From: Actinokineospora xionganensis
GTDB lineage: Bacteria > Actinomycetota > Actinomycetes > Mycobacteriales > Pseudonocardiaceae
DNA length: 36,421 nt
Direction of reading: 5' to 3'
Assembly (NCBI RefSeq): GCF_014323725.1
Contig: NZ_JABVED010000034.1
Span: 1-36,421, forward strand
Under the pieces are notes generated by a model. That model was not told the origin of the DNA. It saw nothing but the letters and a program-made list of their open reading frames with translations, and searched no databases. Positions 26,941 through 34,543 of the stretch are shown here, piece by piece; position 1 is the first letter of the stretch, and every line of letters begins with the position of its first letter. The translations under genes and the position numbers were made by a program.

Positions 26941-27026
26941 CTGGTCCGTCCAGCCAACTTTGATCTTCCGAAGGGCGGTTCTCACTGCGGCGCGCCGCCC
27001 AATCGGTGGTGGGGCAGGCCCTACTC

Positions 27027-27695
27027 CTACGCGGCGTTGGGGCGCTTGTGGTACGAGTCGACGTACTCCTGGCCCGACAGCTCCATGATCGCGTACATGA
27101 TCTCGTCGGTCACGGCGCGGCGGATGGGCAGGGAGTTGCCGAGGCCGTCGTAGCGGCTGAAGTTCAGGGGTGTGCCGAAGCGCACGGTGATGCGGTGCGG
27201 CCGGGGCAGCTTCTTGCCCTTGGGCTGCACCTTGTCGGTGCCGATCAGGGCCACCGGGACCACCACGGCGTTGTGCTCGAGGGCGAGTTGGGCGACCCCG
27301 GTGCGGCCGCGGTGCAGCCTGCCGTCGAGTGAGCGGGTGCCCTCGGGGTGGATGGCGAACGCGCCGCCCGCGTCGAGGATCGCGCCCGCGTCGTCGAGCG
27401 AGGCCAGCGCGGCGCGGCTGTTGTCGCGCTGCACCGGGACGGCGCCCAGGGCCCGGAACAGGGTCCCGACCAGGCGACCCTTGATGGACTTGCCCTCGAA
27501 GTACTCCGACTTGGCCAGGAAGGCGACCTTGCGGCTGACCATCATCGGGACCACGAAGCTGTCGATGACGGCCAAGTGGTTGATGGCCAGGATGACCGGT
27601 CCCTCGGCGGGCACGCGGTCCGCTCCCTCCACCACCGGCCGCAGAAACAACCGGGCGAGGGAGGAAAGCACGACACGCAGCGCGCGATAGAACAC
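27027..27695 (-). CDS. 1-acylglycerol-3-phosphate O-acyltransferase family (PlsC)
   Basis: The 222-aa membrane-bound acyltransferase would make phosphatidic acid from lysophosphatidic acid, or acylate a related lipid. Block I is Asn-His-Leu-Ala-Val-Ile-Asp-Ser (catalytic His40, Asp45), and block III is Glu-Gly-Thr-Arg-Ser. A hydrophobic N-terminal helix precedes them. The GTG at 27695 has AAGGAGG 8 nt upstream; the in-frame start at 27758 is rejected. Next to folP2 and gpgS, which belong to a methylglucose lipopolysaccharide context, it might acylate a glycolipid; that is speculative. Confidence 0.9.
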   Translation of the reverse strand: MFYRALRVVLSSLARLFLRPVVEGADRVPAEGPVILAINHLAVIDSFVVPMMVSRKVAFLAKSEYFEGKSIKGRLVGTLFRALGAVPVQRDNSRAALASLDDAGAILDAGGAFAIHPEGTRSLDGRLHRGRTGVAQLALEHNAVVVPVALIGTDKVQPKGKKLPRPHRITVRFGTPLNFSRYDGLGNSLPIRRAVTDEIMYAIMELSGQEYVDSYHKRPNAA

Positions 27696-27774
27696 GAGGG
27701 GGCCTCCTTGGTCGGTCTCTACTGTAACCACGCCGACGCCCGGCGACCCGCGGTCCATGGCACGATCGGTAGCC

Positions 27775-28644
27775 GTGAATCAGCTCCGGTTCGGCAGGCG
27801 CGCGGTCCCTCAGGACCGGGCGCTGGTGATGGCCATCGTCAACCGCACCAGGGACTCCTTTTACGACCAGGGCGCGACATTCGACGACGAGCCCGCGTTG
27901 GCCGCTGTCGACCGGGCGGTGGCCGACGGCGCCGACATCGTCGACATCGGTGGCGTCCGAGCCGGGTCCCACGGTGAACCGGTCGACGCGGCGGAGGAGG
28001 CCCGGCGGGTTGTGCCGTTCGTCACGGCCGTTCGCGAGCGGCACCCGGAACTTGTCATCAGCGTCGACACCTGGCGCCACGAGGTCGGCCGCGCGGTGTG
28101 CGAAGCGGGCGCGGACCTGATCAACGACACCTGGGCAGGCGCCGATCCGCTGCTGGCCGAGGTGGCCGCGGAGTTCGGCGTCGGCATCGTCTGCTCCCAC
28201 ACCGGGGGAGCCCAGCCGCGCACCGACCCCCACCGGGTCCGCTACACCGACGTGGTGGCCCAGGTCGTCGCCGAGCTGGTCGAGCGGGCCGAGCGGATGG
28301 TCACACTCGGAGTCCCCCGCGAAGGGGTCCTCATCGACCCGACACACGACTTCGGGAAGAACACCTGGCATGGCCTTGAGCTGCTGCGCAGGCTCGACGA
28401 GCTGGTCGGCACGGGGTGGCCGGTGCTCATGGCCCTGTCGAACAAGGACTTCATCGGCGAGACTCTCGGTGTTGGCCTGCGTGAGCGGGTGGATGGCACA
28501 CTCGCCGCGACGGCCGTGTCCGCGTGGACGGGCGCGCGGGTCTTCCGCGCGCACGAGGTGCGGCAGACCAGGCAGGTGGTGGACATGGTGGCGAGCATCG
28601 CCGGGACAAGACCGCCCGCGCGCGCGGTTCGGGCGCTCGCGTGA
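27775..28644 (+). CDS. folP2: Dihydropteroate synthase-like FolP2
   Basis: The 289-aa TIM-barrel protein has Ile-Val-Asn-Arg-Thr-Arg-Asp-Ser-Phe-Tyr-Asp-Gln-Gly (canonical DHPS Asn-x-Thr-Pro-Asp-Ser-Phe), Asp-Ile-Gly-Gly, Ser-Val-Asp-Thr-Trp and Asn-Asp-Thr-Trp. The last loop reads Leu-Ser-Asn-Lys-Asp-Phe-Ile-Gly, with Asn in place of the usual Arg. It is therefore the FolP2 paralogue, like Rv1207. The M. leprae FolP2 lacks DHPS activity, so sulfonamide relevance should not be assumed. Pro is replaced by Arg in the first motif here. It is coupled to gpgS by a GTGA overlap. Confidence 0.92.
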   Translation: MNQLRFGRRAVPQDRALVMAIVNRTRDSFYDQGATFDDEPALAAVDRAVADGADIVDIGGVRAGSHGEPVDAAEEARRVVPFVTAVRERHPELVISVDTWRHEVGRAVCEAGADLINDTWAGADPLLAEVAAEFGVGIVCSHTGGAQPRTDPHRVRYTDVVAQVVAELVERAERMVTLGVPREGVLIDPTHDFGKNTWHGLELLRRLDELVGTGWPVLMALSNKDFIGETLGVGLRERVDGTLAATAVSAWTGARVFRAHEVRQTRQVVDMVASIAGTRPPARAVRALA

Positions 28645-29549
28645 GCGGGATGCTGGACCACACCTGGCAGAGTCCGGAGTGGACGATCTCGCAACTGGTG
28701 TGCGCCAAGGGAACCCGCACCGTCAGCGTGGTTCTCCCGGCCCTGGACGAGGAGGGCACGGTCGGCCAGGTCGTCGAGTCCGTCCGGCCGTTGCTGGGCA
28801 GTCTTGTCGACGAACTCGTCGTCCTCGACTCCGGCTCGGTCGACCACACCGCGGCGGTCGCCACCGCCGCCGGCGCCCGGGTGGCCCACCGCGCCGACGT
28901 CCTGCCGGACGTCGAGCCGTGGCCTGGCAAGGGCGAAGTCCTGTGGCGGTCGTTGGCCGCCACCACCGGTGACCTGCTGGTCTTCCTCGACACGGACCTA
29001 ATCGAGCCCGACCCGGCCTTCGTCCCGTCCCTGCTCGGCCCGCTGCTGACGGCGTCCGGGGTGCACCTGGTCAAGGGCTTCTACCGCCGCCCCCTTCGGA
29101 TGGAGAGCGAGGAGGCGGGCACCGGCGGCGGCCGTGTCACCGAACTCCTGGCCCGTCCCGTGCTCTCCGCCCTGCGCCCAGAGCTGTCCGGGGTGATCCA
29201 GCCCCTCGGCGGCGAGTACGCGGCCACCCGGGAATTCCTGGAATCAGTCCCGTTCGCGGCCGGGTACGGAGTGGAGATCGGGCTGCTGCTCGATGCCCAC
29301 TCGCGGTATGGGCTGGACGGGTTGGCGCAGGTCAACCTGGGTGTGCGCAAGCACCGGAACCGGTCGCTGCTGCAGCTTGGGGTGATGTCCCGGCAGATCT
29401 TGGGCACGGCATTGAGCCGGTGCGGGATCGAGGCCGGATCGGGTGAGCTGACCCAGTTCGTGCAGGTGGGCGGGGAGTGGCTGCCGGACACGATCGACGT
29501 GCTGGTGGCCGACCGGCCGCCGATGGCCGAGGTCCTGGTGGGCCGCTGA
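28641..29549 (+). CDS. gpgS: Glucosyl-3-phosphoglycerate synthase
   Basis: It transfers glucose from UDP-glucose to 3-phosphoglycerate, the first step toward glucosylglycerate and methylglucose lipopolysaccharides. The 302-aa GT-A protein has Pro-Ala-Leu-Asp-Glu-Glu (33-38), Leu-Asp-Ser-Gly-Ser-x-Asp (62-68), the metal-binding Asp-Thr-Asp (117-119), and later Gly-Gly-Glu-Tyr-Ala. It starts at GTG 28641 overlapping the folP2 stop, the Rv1207-Rv1208 pairing. A small GGGCC/GGCCC hairpin (29634-29648) lies in the tail region. Confidence 0.93.
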   Translation: MSGMLDHTWQSPEWTISQLVCAKGTRTVSVVLPALDEEGTVGQVVESVRPLLGSLVDELVVLDSGSVDHTAAVATAAGARVAHRADVLPDVEPWPGKGEVLWRSLAATTGDLLVFLDTDLIEPDPAFVPSLLGPLLTASGVHLVKGFYRRPLRMESEEAGTGGGRVTELLARPVLSALRPELSGVIQPLGGEYAATREFLESVPFAAGYGVEIGLLLDAHSRYGLDGLAQVNLGVRKHRNRSLLQLGVMSRQILGTALSRCGIEAGSGELTQFVQVGGEWLPDTIDVLVADRPPMAEVLVGR

Positions 29550-29796
29550 TCAGGTGTGGCCGAGGTCGGTCCTGAGATCGTCACTGTCGATCGGCCGACT
29601 GAGAAGCCTTACCAGGTCGACGTCGGCATGAAAGGGCCGCAGTGGCCCGCCACTCGTGGATCGTTTGTTCGAGTGATGCCCGCTGCCCATGGCCTGCCTG
29701 CGACACGTGACGCAACTCCGCCGTGAACCGGCGACGGCCTGCTCCGGAGCCTGTCAGCCCAGGAGAAATCGCCGGTTGTCAGTGGTGCGGTCATGG
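29550..29796. other. Intergenic stretch with no gene supported
   Basis: This 247-bp gap separates gpgS from the toxin-immunity genes. The gpgS frame reads on open past its stop and 29556-29566 repeats TGGCCGAGGTC from the gpgS end (29524), hinting at a small duplication. Nothing else is recognisable except a short GGGCC/GGCCC hairpin at 29634-29648. Confidence 0.5.
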
Positions 29797-30171
29797 TCAG
29801 GCGTCCTGCCAGGCGACGCTCGGCGGGGGCGTGTCGCTGTCGGCGAGGAACTCGGCCAGGGCTGCCGCGAACGTTTCCAACGGAACCCCCGCACCCTGTG
29901 GGAAACCGACTTCGGACTCGATGACCGCGGGTGAATCCGGGTCGCCCTGGCTGTATGCGAAGGCCTCGTCGCCTGAGTACAGCAGGTAACCGAAGCCGTG
30001 TTCGATATGGGCGTCGAGGACAGCGTTGTCCGCCTCGATTGTCGCGGTGAAACTCCCGGGTCCGCGTAGCAGGTCGACAAGGCCCGTGATGTCCTCAGGC
30101 GATGCGATCGGCAGGCTCTTTCCACCCGGGACGCCGCCGTCAACGATCGCTATCGAGGCGTTAAGGGTCAT
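29797..30171 (-). CDS. Imm1-type immunity protein
   Basis: The 124-aa acidic protein matches the Imm1 immunity pattern: an internal Gly-Tyr-Leu-x-Tyr-Ser-Gly, then Tyr-Ser-x-Gly-Asp-Pro-Asp-Ser-Pro, then Phe-Pro-x-Gly-x-Gly-Val-Pro-Leu-Glu-Thr-Phe and a final Val-Ala-Trp. Imm1 proteins usually lie next to deaminase-fold toxins and neutralise them. Its ATG shares a base with the toxin stop (TGATG), so the antidote is made with the toxin. It acts in the cytoplasm by presumed direct binding. Confidence 0.85.
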   Translation of the reverse strand: MTLNASIAIVDGGVPGGKSLPIASPEDITGLVDLLRGPGSFTATIEADNAVLDAHIEHGFGYLLYSGDEAFAYSQGDPDSPAVIESEVGFPQGAGVPLETFAAALAEFLADSDTPPPSVAWQDA

Positions 30172-30884
30172 CAGCCTGCCTTCCCTCGGTAGATCTTGAT
30201 TGTTCCGTCGGCCTGCACCACTCGCAAACAGGCGCCGGGTGGGAGAAAGGTCGACAGGTACTTGTCGCAGGTGACTCGCTGGTGGGCGTCGTACTCGCGA
30301 GTGCCGCAGACCTGTCGATCCACCACGACTGTCTCATCGCTCAGACCCTCGCGCCGCATCGCCACGGCGACCTTGATCTCCACATGAGTGGCGAGACGCT
30401 GAGCCGCGCGATCCCGTGCCGGCAGGGTTTTGGCAAACTCCTTCGCCGCTTCGAAATAGGTGTCATTCGGCCCGCTGACCAAGCGGGCGGACCAACCGTC
30501 GGATCGGACCCACTCACCACGAGCCTGTGAGCCGTCCGGGCGCTGACCGACACGCCGTTTGGCGACGTCGACCCTCGCCATATCTGGCGGTGCGGAATGG
30601 GCCGAAGGTGTCGAGCCGACCGAGTACCCGATCTCGTCGAGATACCGGTGGAGCAGTTGGTTGGCCAGATCGAGCGTGGCGACCACACGCGCCGACTCGG
30701 CTGAGGCGTGGTCCGCGGTCTCAGCGAGGCGACTCATCTCCGGAACCTGTGTTCCCACTAGAGCCGCCGCCCACCCACTCCGTGCCTCTGCCAGCTCAGC
30801 GACAGCGTCGAGGAGGGCCCGACGTGCTTCGGCGATCATTCCGAGGACGCGAGTGACATCAGATCCAAGATCCGAAACCGCCAC
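30171..30884 (-). CDS. DddA-like double-stranded DNA cytidine deaminase toxin
   Basis: The 237-aa protein has a helical N-terminal domain (1-86) with no WXG, a short linker, then Gly-x-Trp-Val-x-Ser-Asp-Gly and a C-terminal deaminase. Zinc ligands are His167 in Ala-Thr-His-Val-Glu-Ile-Lys (with catalytic Glu169), Cys193 and Cys206. The pattern from His167 through Met-Arg-Arg-Glu-Gly-Leu-Ser to Leu-Pro-Pro-Gly-Ala and the final Tyr-Arg-Gly resembles DddA. The two Cys are 12 residues apart, much wider than the usual Cys-x2-Cys. GTG 30884 has a purine-rich site (GGAAGGGGG) 5 nt upstream; GTG 30914, which overlaps the previous stop as GTGA, is a real alternative. It pairs with Imm1. Confidence 0.8.
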   Translation of the reverse strand: MAVSDLGSDVTRVLGMIAEARRALLDAVAELAEARSGWAAALVGTQVPEMSRLAETADHASAESARVVATLDLANQLLHRYLDEIGYSVGSTPSAHSAPPDMARVDVAKRRVGQRPDGSQARGEWVRSDGWSARLVSGPNDTYFEAAKEFAKTLPARDRAAQRLATHVEIKVAVAMRREGLSDETVVVDRQVCGTREYDAHQRVTCDKYLSTFLPPGACLRVVQADGTIKIYRGKAG

Positions 30885-30910
30885 TTCGTCCCCCCTTCCG
30901 GCGCGGGTGT

Positions 30911-31141
30911 TCACCGTCGACCCTTCACCTGATTGTTCGGTGATGCGAGCAGTTGGAGGCACTCTCCGCAGGTGCTGTTGCCCTCCGGAACGCGTGGAAA
31001 GTCCTCGCGGGTGAGGATGAGGTCGGCGCCGCATACGCAGTGGATCTCGTCGCTTGGGCAGAAGCGGTAGCGGCTGTCGCGGATCAAGGCGGCGTGCATG
31101 GTGTGGCCGGATTGCTGCCACTCCCACTCGGACCGCCGCAC
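30911..31141 (-). CDS. Small zinc-ribbon protein of the toxin operon
   Basis: The 76-aa protein starts at GTG 31141 with GGAGGT about 6 nt upstream. It contains Arg-Phe-Cys-Pro, Cys-Val-Cys-Gly and Cys-Gly-Glu-Cys, with three early His or Trp residues, so a zinc-binding finger is likely. Such short finger proteins are found beside deaminase toxins and Imm1 in Pseudonocardiaceae by my recollection. The stop overlaps the candidate GTG at 30914 of the toxin. It could be a cofactor, export adaptor or repressor; this cannot be decided. Confidence 0.7.
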   Translation of the reverse strand: MRRSEWEWQQSGHTMHAALIRDSRYRFCPSDEIHCVCGADLILTREDFPRVPEGNSTCGECLQLLASPNNQVKGRR

Positions 31142-31296
31142 GAAGCCACCTCCATCTCCTACCGGACGAGGTCCACTAAACGATCAATGCGGCGGACTTG
31201 CCAGAGCGCAGGGCGGGCGGATCAGAGGCGTCGATAGGGCGCCGTCGCGCCTCTGACGTGGCGAGATGCCTTGCCGCTACCGTGGGTTGTCCTTGG

Positions 31297-32667
31297 ATGG
31301 GGGTGAGGTCGGTGGCGGTTCGGCGGGCTCGGCTGGCCGCTCGGCGAGAGGCGTTGGGCTTGACCCAAGAAGCCCTTGCCGAGCGCCTCGGCGTGGAGTT
31401 GTCCACCGTCGGGCGCTGGGAGCGGGGTGCGCAACTCCCGCAGCCGCCGATGCGGTTGCGGTTGGCCGCGGTCCTCGGTGTTTCCATCGACGAACTCGGT
31501 GGGCTGCTTCGCGCCGATGGCCCGAGGGACGCGGGCCCTCTCGAGGAGGATGTCCGCGGAGATCAGCTGAACTGGCTGCGGACAAGGCAGGCGCCGGGCG
31601 TTCGGGGGCGCGAACTGAGCGAGTTGGCGGCATGGCTCTACCCGGCCGACCAGCGTGCTCCTGGCGGGCATGTCCTGGTGGGCCCAGGCTGGCTCCTCGA
31701 TCGGCCCGTGGAACTGGACTCGGTGCGCCTGGTTTTCTCCGACGAGGTCCCGACGCGCCCTCGTCCCGCGCCGATGGATCACGTGCTGCCGTTGGCCGCC
31801 CATGGCAAGCGTTACTCGAGCTACGCCCGAGCCGTTCGGGACTTGGTCCGGCCGCGCTTGTTGGAGAACCGTCTGAGTTATCGCCTGATCGACGTTTCGG
31901 CAGGCGAGCATCTGGCCCTGACCTTCGGCACGACCACGTTCTTCGAGGTCTTCGACGTCAAACAACCAGTGGCACACGAGTTCAAGGCGGCCTGGTTGGC
32001 ATCCGACCGGTCCATTCCCGCATGGGACGCGTTGCCGTTGCGTTCGCAGATCGGCGATCCGTTCGACCCGACTCGCCTGGTGCTGTCGCCGGGCATCAGC
32101 ACCTTGACCATCCGCAAGGACCTGCGCGGCGATCACCGGTTCGTGCTGCACGAACGTGATGGCGGGAAAGTCGCCGACGGTGGTGGGCTCTGTCACGTGA
32201 TGCCCGCGGGCGAGTTTCAGCCATCCTCGGTCTCACCTGTGGACTTGCGCAACGACTTCTCGTTGTGGCGCAACATCATGCGCGAGTACTCGGAGGAGTT
32301 CCTCGGCGATCCGGAACATGACGGCGGCGCGAGCGGTCCCATCGACTATGCCGCCGAGGAGCCCTTCCGCTCGTTCGGCCAGGCACGGGCCCAAGGCAGC
32401 TTCAGGTTGTGGCACTACGGCTTGGTCACGGAACCGCTCGAACTCGGTGCGGCACAGCTCACCGTGGCCGTCGTCGATGGCGACGTGTTCGACGACCTCT
32501 TCGCCAAACTCGTGCAGACCAACGACGAAGGCCACATCGTCGGCGCCGGCGGACGAAGGGACATCCCCTTCACCGCCGACGCCATCGACCGGCTCGAACC
32601 ACGCCTGTCCGCCAGCGCGTTGACGCTGCTTCGACTGGCATGGCGGGATCGCGGTCAGCTGCTCTGA
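31297..32667 (+). CDS. XRE-family transcriptional regulator with long C-terminal domain
   Basis: The 456-aa protein has an N-terminal XRE helix-turn-helix (about residues 8-68: Arg-Leu-Ala-Ala-Arg-Arg-x-Ala-Leu-Gly-Leu-Thr-Gln-Glu-Ala-Leu-Ala then Ser-Thr-Val-Gly-Arg-Trp-Glu-Arg-Gly). The remaining 390 residues contain no domain I can name; they are mixed alpha/beta with Phe-Ser-Leu-Trp-Arg near residue 320. ATG 31297 follows a TACCGT box by 13 nt; later GTGs at 31303 and 31312 are alternatives. It is divergent from the toxin operon, 155 bp away, and is a good candidate for its controller. Confidence 0.75.
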   Translation: MGVRSVAVRRARLAARREALGLTQEALAERLGVELSTVGRWERGAQLPQPPMRLRLAAVLGVSIDELGGLLRADGPRDAGPLEEDVRGDQLNWLRTRQAPGVRGRELSELAAWLYPADQRAPGGHVLVGPGWLLDRPVELDSVRLVFSDEVPTRPRPAPMDHVLPLAAHGKRYSSYARAVRDLVRPRLLENRLSYRLIDVSAGEHLALTFGTTTFFEVFDVKQPVAHEFKAAWLASDRSIPAWDALPLRSQIGDPFDPTRLVLSPGISTLTIRKDLRGDHRFVLHERDGGKVADGGGLCHVMPAGEFQPSSVSPVDLRNDFSLWRNIMREYSEEFLGDPEHDGGASGPIDYAAEEPFRSFGQARAQGSFRLWHYGLVTEPLELGAAQLTVAVVDGDVFDDLFAKLVQTNDEGHIVGAGGRRDIPFTADAIDRLEPRLSASALTLLRLAWRDRGQLL

Positions 32668-32670
32668 TCC

Positions 32671-32702
32671 GGTCGACCGGCCCACGAAGGGGCCGGTCGA
32701 CC
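32671..32702. terminator. Bidirectional terminator
   Basis: A perfect 13-bp inverted repeat, arms 32671-32683 and 32690-32702 with a 6-nt loop, lies between the converging XRE and peptidase genes. Confidence 0.85.
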
Positions 32703-32707
32703 AGCCA

Positions 32708-33367
32708 TCAGAACGTCTGGTTCGCGAAACCCTTGGTGGCGATCTTGGACAGCATCGACTGCCACGCCGCCGAGCTCGAATGGGGATCACCGGTGATCCC
32801 CAGCGCCGATTTCGCGCCGTTGAAGGCGTTCTGGGTGTTCGTGCCCCAAATCCCGTCCACGGCCAACCCCGACCCGCGGAAGTTGTTGCACATCGCCTGG
32901 ACGAACTTGGTGTCGCTCTCCGAGCTCTTGACGCACAGCACCGGCAGGCCGCCGAAGTCGGAGTGGATGTGGTCGGCGTGGGCGGAGTTGTACCAACCGT
33001 CCAGCGCGTACCGGAAACGTCTGCGGCACACCGCGTCCACCGCCAGGTAGCGCTTGCGTAGCGACGCGGTGCTGGAGGCGTGGTGTTGGTCGAGTGGGCT
33101 GCTGACCTGCCCGCCGCTCCACCGGACGTAGTCGAGGTCCATCGCTGTGCCCGCGCCGTGCTGGCCCGGCTTGTTGACGTAGAACCCGGCCGACACCAGA
33201 TACGTGACGCTCCCGTAGGCCGACGATAAGGACCGCAGGTCCCGCACCCAGAGCACGAGTTTGTCGTAGAACGCCTGGGTGCACTGCCAGTTCCGCAGCG
33301 TCGTGTTGCCGCGGCTGGAACGCCAGTAGTAGACCGGTGTGCCGTCGATTCGCTGGAAGGTGATCAT
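32708..33367 (-). CDS. M15-like peptidase with peptidoglycan-binding domain, no signal peptide
   Basis: The 219-aa protein fits the M15 / D-Ala-D-Ala carboxypeptidase-like zinc site: His70-x6-Asp77 in Gln-His-Gly-Ala-Gly-Thr-Ala-Met-Asp and His133-Ile-His135. The C-terminus (about 148-195) is a peptidoglycan-binding repeat with Ala-Val-Asp-Gly-Ile-Trp-Gly. Yet residues 1-30 are not a signal peptide; ATG 33367 has GGAGG about 4 nt before and overlaps the stop of the Tat-signal gene (ATGA). It may be a cytoplasmic or lysis-type hydrolase, or be exported with a partner. Confidence 0.8.
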   Translation of the reverse strand: MITFQRIDGTPVYYWRSSRGNTTLRNWQCTQAFYDKLVLWVRDLRSLSSAYGSVTYLVSAGFYVNKPGQHGAGTAMDLDYVRWSGGQVSSPLDQHHASSTASLRKRYLAVDAVCRRRFRYALDGWYNSAHADHIHSDFGGLPVLCVKSSESDTKFVQAMCNNFRGSGLAVDGIWGTNTQNAFNGAKSALGITGDPHSSSAAWQSMLSKIATKGFANQTF

Positions 33368-34251
33368 CGGACCTCCGCCGTTTGGAGCCTGCCGTCGAGC
33401 AGCCAGTACGAGACGCGGCCCCGGTGGGTTCGGACCAGGCCGACCGCGTGGGACCGGTCGGGGACTCCGGCGGGGCCGCGGCCCGCGCCGACGGTGCCCG
33501 CGAGGGCGGCGGAACCGCCGATCGCGTTGCCGACCCAGCGGACCGAGCCGTCGTCGTCGAGGACGCCCTGCACTGCGGCGTCGTCGAGCCTGCCCGCGGC
33601 GAGTTCGGACCACGTGGTGCCGTTCGACGACACGTGGAGCACGGTTTCCTGCGATCCGATCGCGCCTGCGAGCCAGCCGCCCCGCCTCACCGCGAGGGTG
33701 GTGACGTAGGCGGTCGCCGCCAGACCGGTGACCGCACCGAGGCTCCAGTTCACGCCGAGCCTGCGTGCGGCGATGGTGCCCTGCGGGACGTCCTCGCCGG
33801 AGAGGTCAGAGCCCAGCGCCATCGCCTCGCTCGGGTTCGAGGCTATGGCGGTGAACACCGACCGCCTCCCGTGCAGACGCAGCACTTCGCGCCAGGAAAG
33901 GCCGTCGGCGGACGACCACAGCGCGGCCTCACCGTCGATCGAGCCCGCGGCCAAAGCGCCGCGCGCGTCGGTGGCGACGTCGAGCACGAGCGCGCCAGCG
34001 AGTCCGGTAGTGGCCTTGGCGACACCGTCGTCGCCGATGAGCACCCACCGGGAGTTCTGTCGGCACAGAACTTGTGGGCTGTCGCCGACGACCGCCACGC
34101 CCGCGCAGATGTCGACTTCGGCGGTCGCCGCGGCGAGTCCGGCGCCCGGTCCGACCGCCGCGACGGCCGCGAGGCCCGCCGCGCCGATCACGAACGTCCG
34201 GCGGCTGATCCGATCTGGTTCGTTCGGTCCCAATTCAGCTGATGTTTGCAC
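33364..34251 (-). CDS. Tat-exported Asp-box (BNR) propeller protein
   Basis: The 295-aa protein starts at GTG 34251 after AAGGG. A twin-arginine motif, Ser-Arg-Arg-Thr-Phe-Val (16-21), leads a hydrophobic Ala/Gly stretch, the pattern of a Tat signal. Two Asp-boxes are clear: Ser-Ser-Ala-Asp-Gly-Leu-Ser-Trp and Ser-Ser-Asn-Gly-Thr-Thr-Trp. Such repeats close the blades of beta-propellers. No sialidase catalytic set is seen, so it is probably a binding protein in the envelope. It is coupled to the peptidase gene that follows, and the 240-bp upstream in-frame extension is not credible. Confidence 0.75.
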   Translation of the reverse strand: MQTSAELGPNEPDRISRRTFVIGAAGLAAVAAVGPGAGLAAATAEVDICAGVAVVGDSPQVLCRQNSRWVLIGDDGVAKATTGLAGALVLDVATDARGALAAGSIDGEAALWSSADGLSWREVLRLHGRRSVFTAIASNPSEAMALGSDLSGEDVPQGTIAARRLGVNWSLGAVTGLAATAYVTTLAVRRGGWLAGAIGSQETVLHVSSNGTTWSELAAGRLDDAAVQGVLDDDGSVRWVGNAIGGSAALAGTVGAGRGPAGVPDRSHAVGLVRTHRGRVSYWLLDGRLQTAEVR

Positions 34252-34543
34252 GGGAAACCCTTCGGGGATAAGGGAAAAGTGCACACGACAAGCAAGAACT
34301 GTTGGTGGAGGATTGGCACGACAGTCCGAGTGTAGAACTCGTCGATCCACTTGGGATACGTCCGTTCCGACCAATCTGGACCAGTCCGATACGCCAAAAG
34401 GCCGTTGACGACACGTGTGCGAGCGTCCCGTGACAGCCAAAAGGCCCTGCGGGCGTGGGCGCCGTGCAGGGCCTTGAGGGTCGGCGGTCACGACCGCTCT
34501 GGGGGGATACGGTCTCCGCGAGCCGCCGACGTCCCCGGGGCGG
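34252..34543. other. Intergenic stretch with terminator and promoter signals
   Basis: This 292-bp gap lies between the lipoprotein pair and the Tat-exported gene, all on the minus strand. It holds the terminator at 34442-34476 and, nearer the start at 34251, a TTGCTT/TTATCC pair 18 bp apart that could be a promoter. No gene is supported. Confidence 0.5.
34442..34476 (-). terminator. Terminator after the lipoprotein operon
   Basis: A 10-bp perfect stem (AAGGCCCTGC / GCAGGGCCTT) with a GC-rich 15-nt loop is followed on the minus strand by a short T run. It lies about 70 bp past the NlpC/P60 gene. Confidence 0.8.

Noticed and set aside
26638..28554. 638-aa minus-strand ORF
   Set aside because: It runs through the acylase relic, opposite folP2, and part of plsC in the wrong frame; only its acylase-like C-terminal part is meaningful.
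29609..29794. 61-aa minus-strand ORF between gpgS and the immunity gene
   Set aside because: No ribosome site or family; likely chance frame.
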